From positions 1-64,000 of the forward strand of contig JAWKUA010000023.1 in assembly GCA_041398785.1 (NCBI GenBank): a stretch of DNA of 64,000 nt, read 5' to 3'. Within the stretch, counting starts at the first letter, position 1. Every line of letters starts with the position of its first letter. The notes under the pieces were generated by a model that was not told the origin of the DNA, made no database searches, and saw only the letters and a list, made by a program, of their open reading frames with translations. The position numbers were made by a program, and so were the translations under genes. The stretch is from Planctomycetaceae bacterium (GTDB lineage Bacteria > Planctomycetota > Planctomycetia > Planctomycetales > Planctomycetaceae). Positions 45,901 through 54,741 of the stretch are shown here, piece after piece.

Positions 45901-48900
45901 CGAACTGGCGGCCGACATCGAAGATCGCGAATCCCGGCTTGTGGAACAGGAAGAAGCAGGCCGTGCAGATCGTGCGAAACTGGATGAAGAACTGAACGCC
46001 TTCCAGCAGCGATCAGAAGCCCTGGCAGCGAAGGAAGCGGAATGTGCTGAAATTCGCGCCGACCTGGCTCAGCAGCGAGCGGACCTGGAAGAGCGCATCA
46101 TCGATGCTGACGTTCGTGACGGCATTCTGACCGAACGCGAAGAATCTCTGCTGGCGGAACGACGCTGTGTTGACGAAGAGTCCGCGTCACTGCAGCAGCA
46201 GCGGGAAGAGCTGGCGGAGTTGTCCGCTGATCGCGAAGTCACCGCCGCCGAGCTGACTCAGAAACTTGCCACGCTGTACGAGCGCGATGCCATGCTGGAT
46301 GTCCGCGAAACGGAACTGGCACAGCGGGAAAAGACGCTCAAGACGGATCGTTTGCAGCTCGACGGCGAGATGCAGATGTGCGAACTGCGGTCACAGGAAC
46401 TTGATGCTCAGGATGCGGAACGTGACGAACTGCAGGCCGATGTCCTGCGCCGACAGGCAGAACTGCAGGAACGTGCCGCAGATGCCGATCGCCGGGAATC
46501 GGAGCTGAACGCTCAGATCGCCGCAGCGGAAAGCCGCGACAGCGATTTGAACGAACGGCAGACGGTTCTCGAAACTCGCGAACGCGAACTGTCCGAACAG
46601 CAGGAATTGATTCGCACCGAACGCGAACGTCTGGACGAAGAAACTCAGTCACTGCACCAGCGACAGGAGGAACTCGACACGTTTGCCGCTGACTGCGAAG
46701 CCACCGACGCCGAACTCGCCGCGCAACGCACGGAACTCGACGAAAAGACTTCCGCGGCGAATGCACGCGAAGCGGAACTCCGCGAACTCGAAGAGTCACT
46801 GAGCGCTGAACGAGAACGGATCAGTCAGGAATCAGCCTCACTTCAGCAGCGGTCTGACGAACTGGAAACTCGCTGGAACGAACGAGAAACCGCCGAAGCG
46901 GAACTCTCGCGACAGCGTTCTGAACTGGCAGAGCGCGGTGCTGCATTCGACGCACGCGAAGAGGAGCTTGCCGGCCGCGAGGAAGCTCTGCGGACCGAAC
47001 GCGAACAACTCGATCAGAACGCGGAAACGCTGCTTCAGCGAACGCAGGAACTGGATACGAAAGCGGCCGAGTGCGACGCGATCGAAAGTGAACTGGCTCG
47101 ACTGCGCAGCGAACTGGATGAACGATCTGCCGCCGCGGAAGCTCGCGACAACGAACTGGCGGAACGCGAAGCGTCACTTCGCGCGGAGCGCGAACACGTT
47201 GACGACGAAGCCGCATCTCTGAAACAGCGATCCGAAGAGCTGGCTGTCTGGGCCGCAGAACGGGAGTCCGGAAACGCGGAACTTCAGCAGCTCCGAAGTC
47301 ACCTGAACGAACGCGTCGCAGCGGTCGAGCAGCAGGATGCTGACCTGTCGCGGCGCGAAGAAGAACTTCAGTCGGAACGTACTCGACTGGAGCAGGAAGC
47401 CGAATCGCTGCAGCAGCGTTCCGAGGAACTCGACGCGAAAACCGCTGAACACGCGGCCGCGGACGAAGAACTGACCCGGCTGCGCGGCGAACTTGAGGAT
47501 CGCAGAGCATCCGTCGAGACGCATGCAGCGGAACTGACTGAGCGGGAAGCATCACTGTCCGACGAGCGTGAGCGGCTGGCTGCGGAAGCTCAGTCACTGC
47601 AGCAGCGGTCCGAGGAGCTGGATTCCCGCTGTGCCGAATGCGACGCAGCCGACGTTTCTCTCGACCAGCAGCGGACTGAACTTGAAGATCGCGCCGCGGA
47701 ACTCGATTCCCGGGATGGCGAACTTGCGGTTCGCGAAGAGGTTCTGCGAGTCGAGCGTGAACGTCTGGACGACGAAGCCCGTTCCGTCCGGCAATTGCGG
47801 GAAGAATACGATGCCCTGTCGGTTGATCGTGAAACGTTCGACCAGGAAATGTCAGACAAACTGTCCGCGCTGAACGAACGCGTCGCCGCAGCCGAAGCAC
47901 GCGACGCCGAACTGACGGATCGCGAAAACGCATTGCAGGCAGAACGTTCTCAGCTTGATGACGAAGCCGCTTCGCTGCGGCAGCAGATCGAGCAGTGCAG
48001 CGCCAATGCGGCGACACAGGAAGAAAGGGACGCGGCACTCGCAGCGCGGTTCGCCGACCTGGATGAACGCACGGCTGCTGTGGATGCCAGAGACGCCGAA
48101 CTGACGGAACGCGAACAGTCCCTGCAGGCGGAACTGCAGCGACTTGAATTGGAAGCGCAAGCCGTACAGCAACAGCGCGACGAGCTCGTTTCGCTGGCTG
48201 CCGATCGCGTCGGTTCCGATGCCGCACTGGAAACGCTGACGTCCGAACTGGAAGCGGTTAAGTCGAAGCTTGCTGATGTGACCACAGAGCGAGATGAACT
48301 GCTGACGGCGCTCAACGAACTTCGAACGGCACTGGACAGCCTGCGGGAAGACCTGACGGAACAGCAGGAACTGAACAACTCATCCTCGGAAGACGAAGAG
48401 CGATTGCAGCGCCTGAATGAAGAACTCGAACAGCGCTCGCAACTGCTGGATCAGCGCGAGGAAGAACTCCGGGAACGCAGCCGGCTGGTCGAGAACTCGG
48501 AAACCGAGCTGGATTCTCAGCAGCGTGAGTTGCACGACGCCCGATGCCAGTTGGAACAGGCTCGAACGGACCTGCAGACTTCTCTGTCCGAACCGGCTCC
48601 GTCGATACCGGAAGAATTCTCCGACCTCGTCAATGGCGATCGGGCCAATCCCTTCGAAACCTCCTTTGCGGCTGTTGACTGGACAGATTCCGACGAGCAG
48701 CGCGAAGCATTCGAACAGGATGCCGCGTTCGAAACCGCGGGTTCACCGGCGCACATGGATGAAGTTCCCGCCGCAACTGCGGAGTTCTCCGAATTGCAGC
48801 CGGAGGACACCGGATTCGAAGCAACCGAGGCGTCATTCGATGACGAATTCCGCGCCGACAGCCATTTCGATAGCCGGGATGATGGGACGTCCACAGCGGA

Positions 48901-49993
48901 TGCAACTTCGGGCTTTGACGCCGATGAACAGGATGAGTTCGCTGTCCCGGCCGCGTTCGAGCGATTTGATGTCAGCAACGAGACGGAGGACTTCGAACCT
49001 CAGGACGGCTTCGAAAGCTTCCGCGCCGGCGGCGCGGACACGGATGCCGGCGACTCGCAGTCTGACTTCACTCTGGCCGACGATGTTGAAAGCTATGCCG
49101 GGACCGGATCCGATGACGCGCTTCCGGCGGATGGTTCGGAAGACAATCCGGAGGGCGAAAAGAAGACCGGCACAACGGCTCTGCGATCAGAACTGGCGCA
49201 ACTGTTCGGCATCACCAGCGACTCGATTCCGGTGTCCTCGATGGAGGAAGGTTCGATCGGCGGCAACACGCTTCGTGAACACGAAGCCGTTGAGATGCGA
49301 TTCTCCGAAAACCAGCATCTGCTGCTGGATTCTGAGGACAGCACGGAAGAGACGGAAGAGGAAGTCGACGACGATCAGGACTTCGTCGCCAACTATATGG
49401 AACAACTGCTGGCGCGAAATCGAAGCAGTGCCGGCGGCAAGCTGCCAAGCGAGCTGTCCGGGTCGTCCCGAAAAAGACCGAAACCGCAGAATGCCTCTTT
49501 GCTGGAAGCCTACATGTCAGGCAATCTTCAGCTTGATTCCGATGGCCAGCCAACCGGAGCGCCGGATGCATCGGTATCGGCAGCCGCTTCTGCACCGCGA
49601 CCCACGCGGCCGAAACAGAAGATCGATCCGAAGGCCCTGCGCGCGAACATGAATTCGTTCCGCGAAGTGTCAGCTCAATCGGTGGAAAAGGCGCTGGCAT
49701 CCCACGCCAAAAAGAAACAGCAGAATGCACTGCTGCTGCGTCAGGTGCTGCTGATCAGTCTGTGCATCGGCACCATTCTGATCATTGGCGCTCGAATTGC
49801 CGGAGTCATCGACTCCGTGCTGGCCCCGTTGCTGATGGTGGCTGCCGTGGCGGCGTCGGCCGGTGAACTGTTCCGGACGAAACGCAGACTGGCCCAGGGA
49901 TCGGTCGCGGCGGACTCGAAGTCACAGGTCCCAACGGACGACGCAGCAAGCACCGAAGAAGACGTTTGCGACAGCGAAGCGACAGAGGAGTAG
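42932..49993 (+). CDS. Giant FHA-domain / coiled-coil / membrane-anchored protein
   Basis: 2353 residues from ATG 42932 (GGAG 7 bp upstream). An FHA-like phosphopeptide-binding domain sits at about 28-115 (CGSGASCDFQARLNGVRETH, GNQVWVNDIPV, LLPGDLLALGPATFRV). After a Pro/Ala-rich linker comes a coiled coil of about 1575 residues (about 310-1885), almost all E, R, L, Q, A, D. Within it about sixteen copies of a 63-residue unit, exactly nine heptads, are recognisable between 45167 and 48240, each starting near REExLxxER and ending near AELxE. An acidic region follows (about 1885-2130), then a basic segment and two membrane helices (about 2271-2313). FHA plus long rod suggests a scaffold that ties phosphorylated partners, perhaps the kinases of this organism, to the membrane. 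The function is unknown. Confidence 0.93.
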   Translation: MPSLSHATNSATDAACPPILQPVWDANLEPFRIPGDGRFSCGSGASCDFQARLNGVRETHCHLQFRHGVLTVASGGNQVWVNDIPVSATARLLPGDLLALGPATFRVDRGRLPHIDPREITEHFTSEAVQATESTPAHVRDALRLHLRELEQRLAEAEAAARDAAYRVARPTSPVEKAVAPEPQESAERSVPTPVPDAPLVVTTNSAAAVSSPQSPAPPVCAAPVSASQMLSAPVSAVPLTSGLAGEQRHTEDPVVATREPSTELTPSIPQPDLNQTRSEPAPTAAFPEFAFAAVPRQVVDRSSAWDELARQRQQQLEEWELQLERRNNDLEARAMRLAQRQTSLLASQNAFEHSRGEVDALRVVVEEQSAALHELQAKLKVEQQRLDIRRAEVENSERHLQTLQSELESHRCGFELRVAEIDRRDAELQALANRLSERERQLELREAQLEDRAAHAASIEERSAGLETELAALADREAELDRQAQVLSEQFAAVEQQAIQLEAEKQEQDTASERREAELTQRELHLTEQAQDLTARRDELAAQEQELQERADELAHQKEEAERQAAIVANANLEERQADLDARETALAEREAELERRSQELEARIEWEDEALQQKRDDITRVNEAQAAAEEEVAALLVDVERRETELTDEKQALELQKDELQAERNRVECESESLQQRREELAELEEALRAEREQFEQEAQSLRQQQEALSSERDAFSDQTEQTLAVIDERCAAADARETELNDREEAIRLERDQLQEDTQALQVRNDEFSAAREAFEAEQTQATEALSERLATADARETELSEREQSLNAEREDLDRELNSLQELTQELSVERSAFEAKTAQEQTGLDERAAELDARDVELSDRDAEIREREAELNEREQSLQLERDEFQQEAQSLLQQRDELTSLAEEREVAEAELAGRQAELDDRTAVAEAQEADLREREEAVRLERELLNEESESLQKQRADVDALFAECEVTDEELAQRRAELDELAADIEDRESRLVEQEEAGRADRAKLDEELNAFQQRSEALAAKEAECAEIRADLAQQRADLEERIIDADVRDGILTEREESLLAERRCVDEESASLQQQREELAELSADREVTAAELTQKLATLYERDAMLDVRETELAQREKTLKTDRLQLDGEMQMCELRSQELDAQDAERDELQADVLRRQAELQERAADADRRESELNAQIAAAESRDSDLNERQTVLETRERELSEQQELIRTERERLDEETQSLHQRQEELDTFAADCEATDAELAAQRTELDEKTSAANAREAELRELEESLSAERERISQESASLQQRSDELETRWNERETAEAELSRQRSELAERGAAFDAREEELAGREEALRTEREQLDQNAETLLQRTQELDTKAAECDAIESELARLRSELDERSAAAEARDNELAEREASLRAEREHVDDEAASLKQRSEELAVWAAERESGNAELQQLRSHLNERVAAVEQQDADLSRREEELQSERTRLEQEAESLQQRSEELDAKTAEHAAADEELTRLRGELEDRRASVETHAAELTEREASLSDERERLAAEAQSLQQRSEELDSRCAECDAADVSLDQQRTELEDRAAELDSRDGELAVREEVLRVERERLDDEARSVRQLREEYDALSVDRETFDQEMSDKLSALNERVAAAEARDAELTDRENALQAERSQLDDEAASLRQQIEQCSANAATQEERDAALAARFADLDERTAAVDARDAELTEREQSLQAELQRLELEAQAVQQQRDELVSLAADRVGSDAALETLTSELEAVKSKLADVTTERDELLTALNELRTALDSLREDLTEQQELNNSSSEDEERLQRLNEELEQRSQLLDQREEELRERSRLVENSETELDSQQRELHDARCQLEQARTDLQTSLSEPAPSIPEEFSDLVNGDRANPFETSFAAVDWTDSDEQREAFEQDAAFETAGSPAHMDEVPAATAEFSELQPEDTGFEATEASFDDEFRADSHFDSRDDGTSTADATSGFDADEQDEFAVPAAFERFDVSNETEDFEPQDGFESFRAGGADTDAGDSQSDFTLADDVESYAGTGSDDALPADGSEDNPEGEKKTGTTALRSELAQLFGITSDSIPVSSMEEGSIGGNTLREHEAVEMRFSENQHLLLDSEDSTEETEEEVDDDQDFVANYMEQLLARNRSSAGGKLPSELSGSSRKRPKPQNASLLEAYMSGNLQLDSDGQPTGAPDASVSAAASAPRPTRPKQKIDPKALRANMNSFREVSAQSVEKALASHAKKKQQNALLLRQVLLISLCIGTILIIGARIAGVIDSVLAPLLMVAAVAASAGELFRTKRRLAQGSVAADSKSQVPTDDAASTEEDVCDSEATEE
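45167..48240. repeat. Internal tandem repeat, 63 codons per unit, about 16 copies
   Basis: Consecutive units begin with variants of REESLxxERxxLxxExxSL. Spacing between successive starts is exactly 63 residues for at least four successive units that I counted (from REQSLQLERD to REKTLKTDR), with occasional length variants at the beginning of the array. Units are diverged at the DNA level, so this is an old amplification kept at heptad periodicity and not a recent slippage array. Confidence 0.85.
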
Positions 49994-50052
49994 CGAGATT
50001 GCCACGGAGCAGCGTTTCGCACGGACTGCGAAGTGATTTCCCGTAACAAACG

Positions 50053-50095
50053 ACGAGGCTAGCGTGGTCCGATCATCGGACAGCGTCAGCCTCGT
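50053..50095. repeat. Long imperfect hairpin between convergent genes
   Basis: ACGAGGCT at 50053-50060 pairs with AGCCTCGT at 50088-50095, and GTCCGAT at 50067-50073 faces ATCGGAC at 50075-50081 after a partly mismatched middle. It lies 60 bp after the giant gene's stop. There is no T run, so it is either a repeat-type palindrome or a factor-dependent terminator. The rest of the 395-bp gap to 50388 shows no feature. Confidence 0.7.
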
Positions 50096-50388
50096 TCCGG
50101 TTTATGGATCAGTGGACGGCCACCAAACCGACCGATGCCCCGCGGTGTTTGGGTGACTTTGGCGCGGCGATCTCGCTGGCGAGAGAACGCCCGCGGCCCC
50201 GAAGGTTGAATCTGAACGACGGATGAACATTCGGGCCGGCGCGGCTGAGCCCCGGACCACGCGACCTGCCGCCGGAATCCGTATTCGGAAAGCTCCCGCT
50301 CGCTCCGCTGCGCGCGATGACGACGCGGTTGCTGTCGGTCGCTCATTTATCCTGCCTTCGCGTGAACGCGCTGCAGGTCAACAGAAGT

Positions 50389-52620
50389 CTACGGTGCGTG
50401 TACCAGAATTCCGTCATTGCGGCTCAGGTGCCGCTGCCACCGACGCACAGCCTCATTTCTTCGGCTGGGGTCAGCATCCGCATAGAAGCTATAGCGTTCA
50501 TCGGTGATCCGCTCCAGATTGTAGATCGCCAGTTCTCGGATCGCCGCCCGGTCGCTTTCCAGCATTCCCACCAGCCATGCACTGGTGTCACGCTCTTCGG
50601 CGGCGACGCGACTGACACCTTTCAGCAGCCGCATCGCGCCTTCGATCTCGTCAACGGGAAGACGATTTTCCAGCCCTCTGGCGACCAGGACCTGATTACT
50701 TTCCTTCTGGTACATGGCTTTTCGCAGGCCGTCGATCGCCGCGCGTCGGACGTTTTCTGAATCTGACTTCAGCAGCAGTCCCAGCAACTGATCAATGTCT
50801 CGCGTCAGTGCCAGCATTCCGGCCGCAAGCTTTGCAATCTGCGGATTACGGTCACTCGTCAGGCCGGCGGCTGTCATTGACAGTGAAGTCGTCTGTGTAA
50901 AGGAATGCGACAGCCGCATACGGAGTTCTTCGAGTTCCGCGATGGGCGGGCTGGTCAGGCTGTAGATCCATTCCGGAATGACACCCAATTGGCCGGGAGG
51001 CGAGATGTTGACCGTGGAAACGGACGTTGCATCAGCGATCCATGAAATCATGCGGCCTTTGGCAATTTCCTGTGCCGGCTGATCACCCGGCAGTGCTACC
51101 AGCACACTACCTTCGGCGGAATAAACGTTGACCTGGACCAGGTTACCGATCGGCAGCCGATTGACGGCGAAGAGATCCTCATCAGCTGCCGGATCATTCG
51201 CCGGAGCAGCCGCGTCGCTCTTACCGTCCGCTGCAGCAGGTCCGCCGTCACTGCCGGTTTCGACGGCTGACGGAACGGCAATCGGAAGCAGTTGGGGCAA
51301 CGGAACGACTTCCACTCCGACAACCGTGTCTTCACTCAGCAGCGTCAATTCCGTGGCGCTGTTTCCGGCAGCCAGTCGGAACGGGATCTTTTCACCAGGC
51401 TGTGCGGAGCTGGTGGGATCGCGGCGAATAACCATCCTTCCTTCCAGCAGCTCCAGACCAGCCACACCGTGACTGATTCCTCGCAGCAGCGCCGGACCCT
51501 GAGCGATGGCGGACCAGCCGGAGTCGACCGCTGCCATTGTCAGTTCGAACGGTTCGAAGACTCCTATGACATTGTGAGTGGCGACCGTTGACCAGTCGGG
51601 CGACGAAAGCGGAGCGATAGACGTCACCAGCGACCAACCGCCGGATTCAGGATTCCAAACGGCAGCCATGCTGTGCCGGTCTGTCGCTGAAAATCGGTGG
51701 GCCGGCGGAGGTTCGACTTCGGCTGGCTCAGCGGCATCGGCATCCGCAACTTCCGGTTCTTCGGCTGCTTCTGTGGGCTTTGGTTCCGCAGTGGCGACGG
51801 CTTCGTGGTCGGAGTCGGCTGCGGATGCTGCTTCGGCGTCGGAGGCACTACCGGATGTCACGACCGCTACATCGTCACCGGTCGATTCGTCGCTTGTCTT
51901 TTCGTTGCCGCCGTCAGCAGCGGTCGCAGCGTCGTCGACAGTTGCAGTGTTCTGCTGAGTGCCGCCCGCAGTGGCATCGTCAGGAGCGGCGGTATCGTCA
52001 ACTGGCGCGGAACCTTCGTCAACGGAACCACCGGCGTCGGCAACCAATTCCGGCTTTGTCCCGCCGCGGAACAAATTGGAATCCGTCAGAATCAAAGCCA
52101 GCCAGCCGACAACAAGCACCGCGAGCAGCCAGACCGCGGATCGTCTCTGCCGGCCGGCGACCGGTGCCAGGGGCTTCCATTCCTCAGCATCCGTGTCGGT
52201 CGCCGCGTGCATGGCAGCAGCCGGTTCAGCTCCGCGCGCAGCGGGATGCGGGTCCAGAGCGTAGAGTCGTTCCCGGACGCGACTGTCCAGCTCGACGTTA
52301 TCTTTCAGCAGTCCCAGAATCTGGTGGGACGCCGCAACTTCCGCGAGAGAAAAATCGGACGACAGAATTTCCTTTTCAATCAGTGCCACCAGTTCCGGTG
52401 TCAACTGATCGTCCAGGTACTCCGCGATCAGATTTGCGTCAATCACCTTCCGCTGAGGACCAGGTCCGGACAGCCGCCGCTTGCGGACAACGTCCTTGAT
52501 ACGATCCGCAAGCTCGGTGGCAAACGGGCTGGTCGTAATTTTTTGCCCAATCTCTCTGGCGTTGACGGGAGACAACCGGTCATCCAGATAGGCAAGCAGG
52601 GTTCGAAGTGTGAGTCGCAT
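50389..52620 (-). CDS. Large single-pass membrane protein of unknown function
   Basis: 743-residue protein. The cytoplasmic N-terminus holds two similar motifs, LLAYLDDRLSP...IGQKI (about 8-28) and LIAEYLDDQLTP...IEKEI (about 64-86), an internal duplication. They resemble the short helical modules seen at the start of anti-sigma-like planctomycete proteins. One membrane helix is at 162-179, then an Ala/Glu/Asp/Thr-rich linker (about 195-300) and an extracytoplasmic domain of about 430 residues with no recognised enzyme motif, whose end is helical and HEAT-like (VRRAAIDGLRKAMYQ). It converges on the giant coiled-coil gene. A sensor or regulatory role is a guess. Confidence 0.85.
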   Translation of the reverse strand: MRLTLRTLLAYLDDRLSPVNAREIGQKITTSPFATELADRIKDVVRKRRLSGPGPQRKVIDANLIAEYLDDQLTPELVALIEKEILSSDFSLAEVAASHQILGLLKDNVELDSRVRERLYALDPHPAARGAEPAAAMHAATDTDAEEWKPLAPVAGRQRRSAVWLLAVLVVGWLALILTDSNLFRGGTKPELVADAGGSVDEGSAPVDDTAAPDDATAGGTQQNTATVDDAATAADGGNEKTSDESTGDDVAVVTSGSASDAEAASAADSDHEAVATAEPKPTEAAEEPEVADADAAEPAEVEPPPAHRFSATDRHSMAAVWNPESGGWSLVTSIAPLSSPDWSTVATHNVIGVFEPFELTMAAVDSGWSAIAQGPALLRGISHGVAGLELLEGRMVIRRDPTSSAQPGEKIPFRLAAGNSATELTLLSEDTVVGVEVVPLPQLLPIAVPSAVETGSDGGPAAADGKSDAAAPANDPAADEDLFAVNRLPIGNLVQVNVYSAEGSVLVALPGDQPAQEIAKGRMISWIADATSVSTVNISPPGQLGVIPEWIYSLTSPPIAELEELRMRLSHSFTQTTSLSMTAAGLTSDRNPQIAKLAAGMLALTRDIDQLLGLLLKSDSENVRRAAIDGLRKAMYQKESNQVLVARGLENRLPVDEIEGAMRLLKGVSRVAAEERDTSAWLVGMLESDRAAIRELAIYNLERITDERYSFYADADPSRRNEAVRRWQRHLSRNDGILVHAP

Positions 52621-52794
52621 GGGCCGATACCTGTCAAACAGAATGAGAAACGCGGTTTCACATCTGTTAGTGGCGGCGGCCGCGCAATTCCGTGCAGGAA
52701 TCCGGACAGAAATTCGAATTTCGCGCGAATCGCCGGCAGCTGACGAGCGTTGCTGTCAGCCGCCAGCCAGGTGATTCAGCACGAACACGAATCT

Positions 52795-53781
52795 CTACTT
52801 CGCGGTGAACCAGATGTTGCGATAGACGACGGGATTCCCGTGCCCCTGCAGATACAGCGCCGCCGGCCCTTCCTCTTCCGGAAACTTTCCTGGCGTGCCG
52901 TGAGGCAGTTCGATGTCGTCATGAATCAGGATGCCGTTCTGCCGGATCGTGACTCGCGCGTTGCTGACTTTCTTGCCGTCCTGCCAGCGCGCCGCAGTGA
53001 ACTCGACGTCGTACGTCTGCCACGTCAGCGGAGGAAAACAGGCGTTGACGTCCGGTTTCGCGATGGAATAAATCCCGCCGCACTCATTGTTCTCACCTTC
53101 CAGCCCAAAAGAGTCCAGCACCTGGCATTCGTAGCGACCCTGCAGATAAACGCCGCTGTTTCCTCGCGCCTGACCTCGAGCCGCGGGCTTGAAGGGAGTG
53201 CGGAATTCGATGTGCATCCTGTGGTCACCCAGCTTTTCGTGACTTTCGCAGTCGGCCGCCAGCAGGTCGTCCATAACGATCCTGCCACGTTCGAATTGAT
53301 CGGCAGACTTGCCGTCGAACAAGACTGTGGCTCCCGCCGGCGGCTTCGCTCCCAGCGTCGGACTCTTGCGTTCAATCCGGTTCAGCGTGCCAATCTCTGT
53401 GCCGTTGTCGAGTTTCAGGGTCGCCTTGCCGCCGGAGATCGTGGCACTGCCGTGATCGCTGACGACTGTGGTCACACCGTTTGCCGTCTGGCCGCTGGCG
53501 CGAACTTTTTCTTCGCCGGTCCAGCCCTCTCCCGGCAGACCGCCCATGTACCCGACGGCGTCAAATTTGTGGTCACCCAGAGCAATCACCTGCAGTGCGT
53601 ATTTGAACTCCTGACCGTCGACGCTAAGCGTTCCCTGATACTCGCCCTGAACCGAGTAATCGGGGCCGGCCGAATTCAAGTCAGTGAACGTGCCGGCTTC
53701 TTCGTCCGCAACAACTGCAGTCAGAGGACAGAAGGCACACAACACCAACAACGCAAAGGGCAGAGAGAAGAGTCGAGTCAT
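52795..53781 (-). CDS. Secreted DUF1080 (3-keto-disaccharide hydrolase-type) protein
   Basis: 328-residue exported protein. Signal peptide LPFALLVLCAFCPLTAVVA ends at about residue 25. A small beta-rich domain follows to about 140, then the DUF1080 jelly-roll (about 145-327) with ATVLFDGKSADQFE, MHIEFRTPF, GNSGVYLQGRYECQVLDSFG and the ending NPVVYRNIWFTAK. Some DUF1080 proteins hydrolyse 3-keto-glycosides, and the family is greatly expanded in planctomycetes. The start ATG 53781 is supported by the signal peptide beginning immediately. Confidence 0.93.
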   Translation of the reverse strand: MTRLFSLPFALLVLCAFCPLTAVVADEEAGTFTDLNSAGPDYSVQGEYQGTLSVDGQEFKYALQVIALGDHKFDAVGYMGGLPGEGWTGEEKVRASGQTANGVTTVVSDHGSATISGGKATLKLDNGTEIGTLNRIERKSPTLGAKPPAGATVLFDGKSADQFERGRIVMDDLLAADCESHEKLGDHRMHIEFRTPFKPAARGQARGNSGVYLQGRYECQVLDSFGLEGENNECGGIYSIAKPDVNACFPPLTWQTYDVEFTAARWQDGKKVSNARVTIRQNGILIHDDIELPHGTPGKFPEEEGPAALYLQGHGNPVVYRNIWFTAK

Positions 53782-53924
53782 GGCTCACTTTCACTGGGAC
53801 AGAGGTAGACCTGGCAAACGTGCCCTCCCGTGGCTGACGTCGCGAATCACGACGACGATGTGACTTTACAAATCGCGACAACAAACGGCCAGGGACCAAG
53901 GTCGTGATGACTGCCGATCCGCCA

Positions 53925-54497
53925 TCAGCCGGCAGGCACCAGCGCGGCGGATCCCGGCTGCGCTGCGTCCGAACCCGATTGCTGCGATACGTGCGGTGAA
54001 CCGTCTTCGTTGACATCCTGCCAAGACGTCACGTTCTTTCGAAACACCTGGCTGCGAATCTCATTTGACGCCGGATGCTGAACTTCCAGAAACAGATGGA
54101 CTTCCAGTATCTCATATTCCGGCAGGTTCACGTGCTGGCCCGCCAGGTCCCTGATTCGCCGCAGCGTTCCGTCGATCTCCTCCTGAGCGGAACTGTCACC
54201 GGAAGTGGGATCGAACGGTACGCGCATGACGACTCGCAGAATCCTGGGACTGTTGTCGCTGATTTTTCGCTGCCCGCCGCTGACGCGCGGACTGGAGTTT
54301 TTGAATTCCGCCGCAAGTGATTTCTGAAACGGCATGAAGGGCGTGAGATGCAGTGTCCAGTAGACCCACATCGCAACGGTTGCGGCGATACCAAACAGGA
54401 ACATCAGCACAACCAGCCTGCGGCCGGAAACCGATGATCCGGACGTCTGCCGGCTTTGTTCGTCACCGTTGCCGTCGTTCTGAAGCAGACTGTTCAC
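53925..54497 (-). CDS. Hypothetical single-pass membrane protein
   Basis: About 190 residues from GTG 54497. A short cytoplasmic N-terminus is followed by one membrane helix (LVVLMFLFGIAATVAMWVYW, about 28-48) and an extracytoplasmic domain of about 140 residues with predicted beta strands (RILRVVMRVPFD, YEILEVHLFLEV). No family is recognised. The frame is open upstream to a TTG at 54692, but those residues look non-coding, so the shorter start is used with moderate confidence. It is divergent from the SDR gene. Confidence 0.65.
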   Translation of the reverse strand: MNSLLQNDGNGDEQSRQTSGSSVSGRRLVVLMFLFGIAATVAMWVYWTLHLTPFMPFQKSLAAEFKNSSPRVSGGQRKISDNSPRILRVVMRVPFDPTSGDSSAQEEIDGTLRRIRDLAGQHVNLPEYEILEVHLFLEVQHPASNEIRSQVFRKNVTSWQDVNEDGSPHVSQQSGSDAAQPGSAALVPAG

Positions 54498-54741
54498 AGG
54501 AACTTTCTGAGCCTGTCGTTCGAAAAGCGAATTGCCGGAAGCTTTGAAGCGTCGAGCTGCGCGAAGCGTGAGTGCCGGCAAGACTGCCTTGACCGGATCA
54601 TCGGGAAGGCTACAGCGAATCACCGGAAACCAATGCCGATGCGGCCGGCCTTTGGCGGCGACAGACCGCCCCGAATTGTTACCATCCGCCAATCATAGGC
54701 AGTTCAATCACTTCTGTAAGCAATGGGAGGAAGGTCGCGAA

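Noticed and set aside
43724..48227. Long open frames on the minus strand inside the giant coiled-coil gene
   Set aside because: They arise from the biased Glu/Arg/Gln/Leu codons of the repeats; their translations are low-complexity and lack any domain.
45167..48240. Possible CRISPR-like or satellite array from regular spacing
   Set aside because: The periodicity is in the protein (63 residues); DNA units are diverged, contiguous and in frame, with no repeat-spacer structure.
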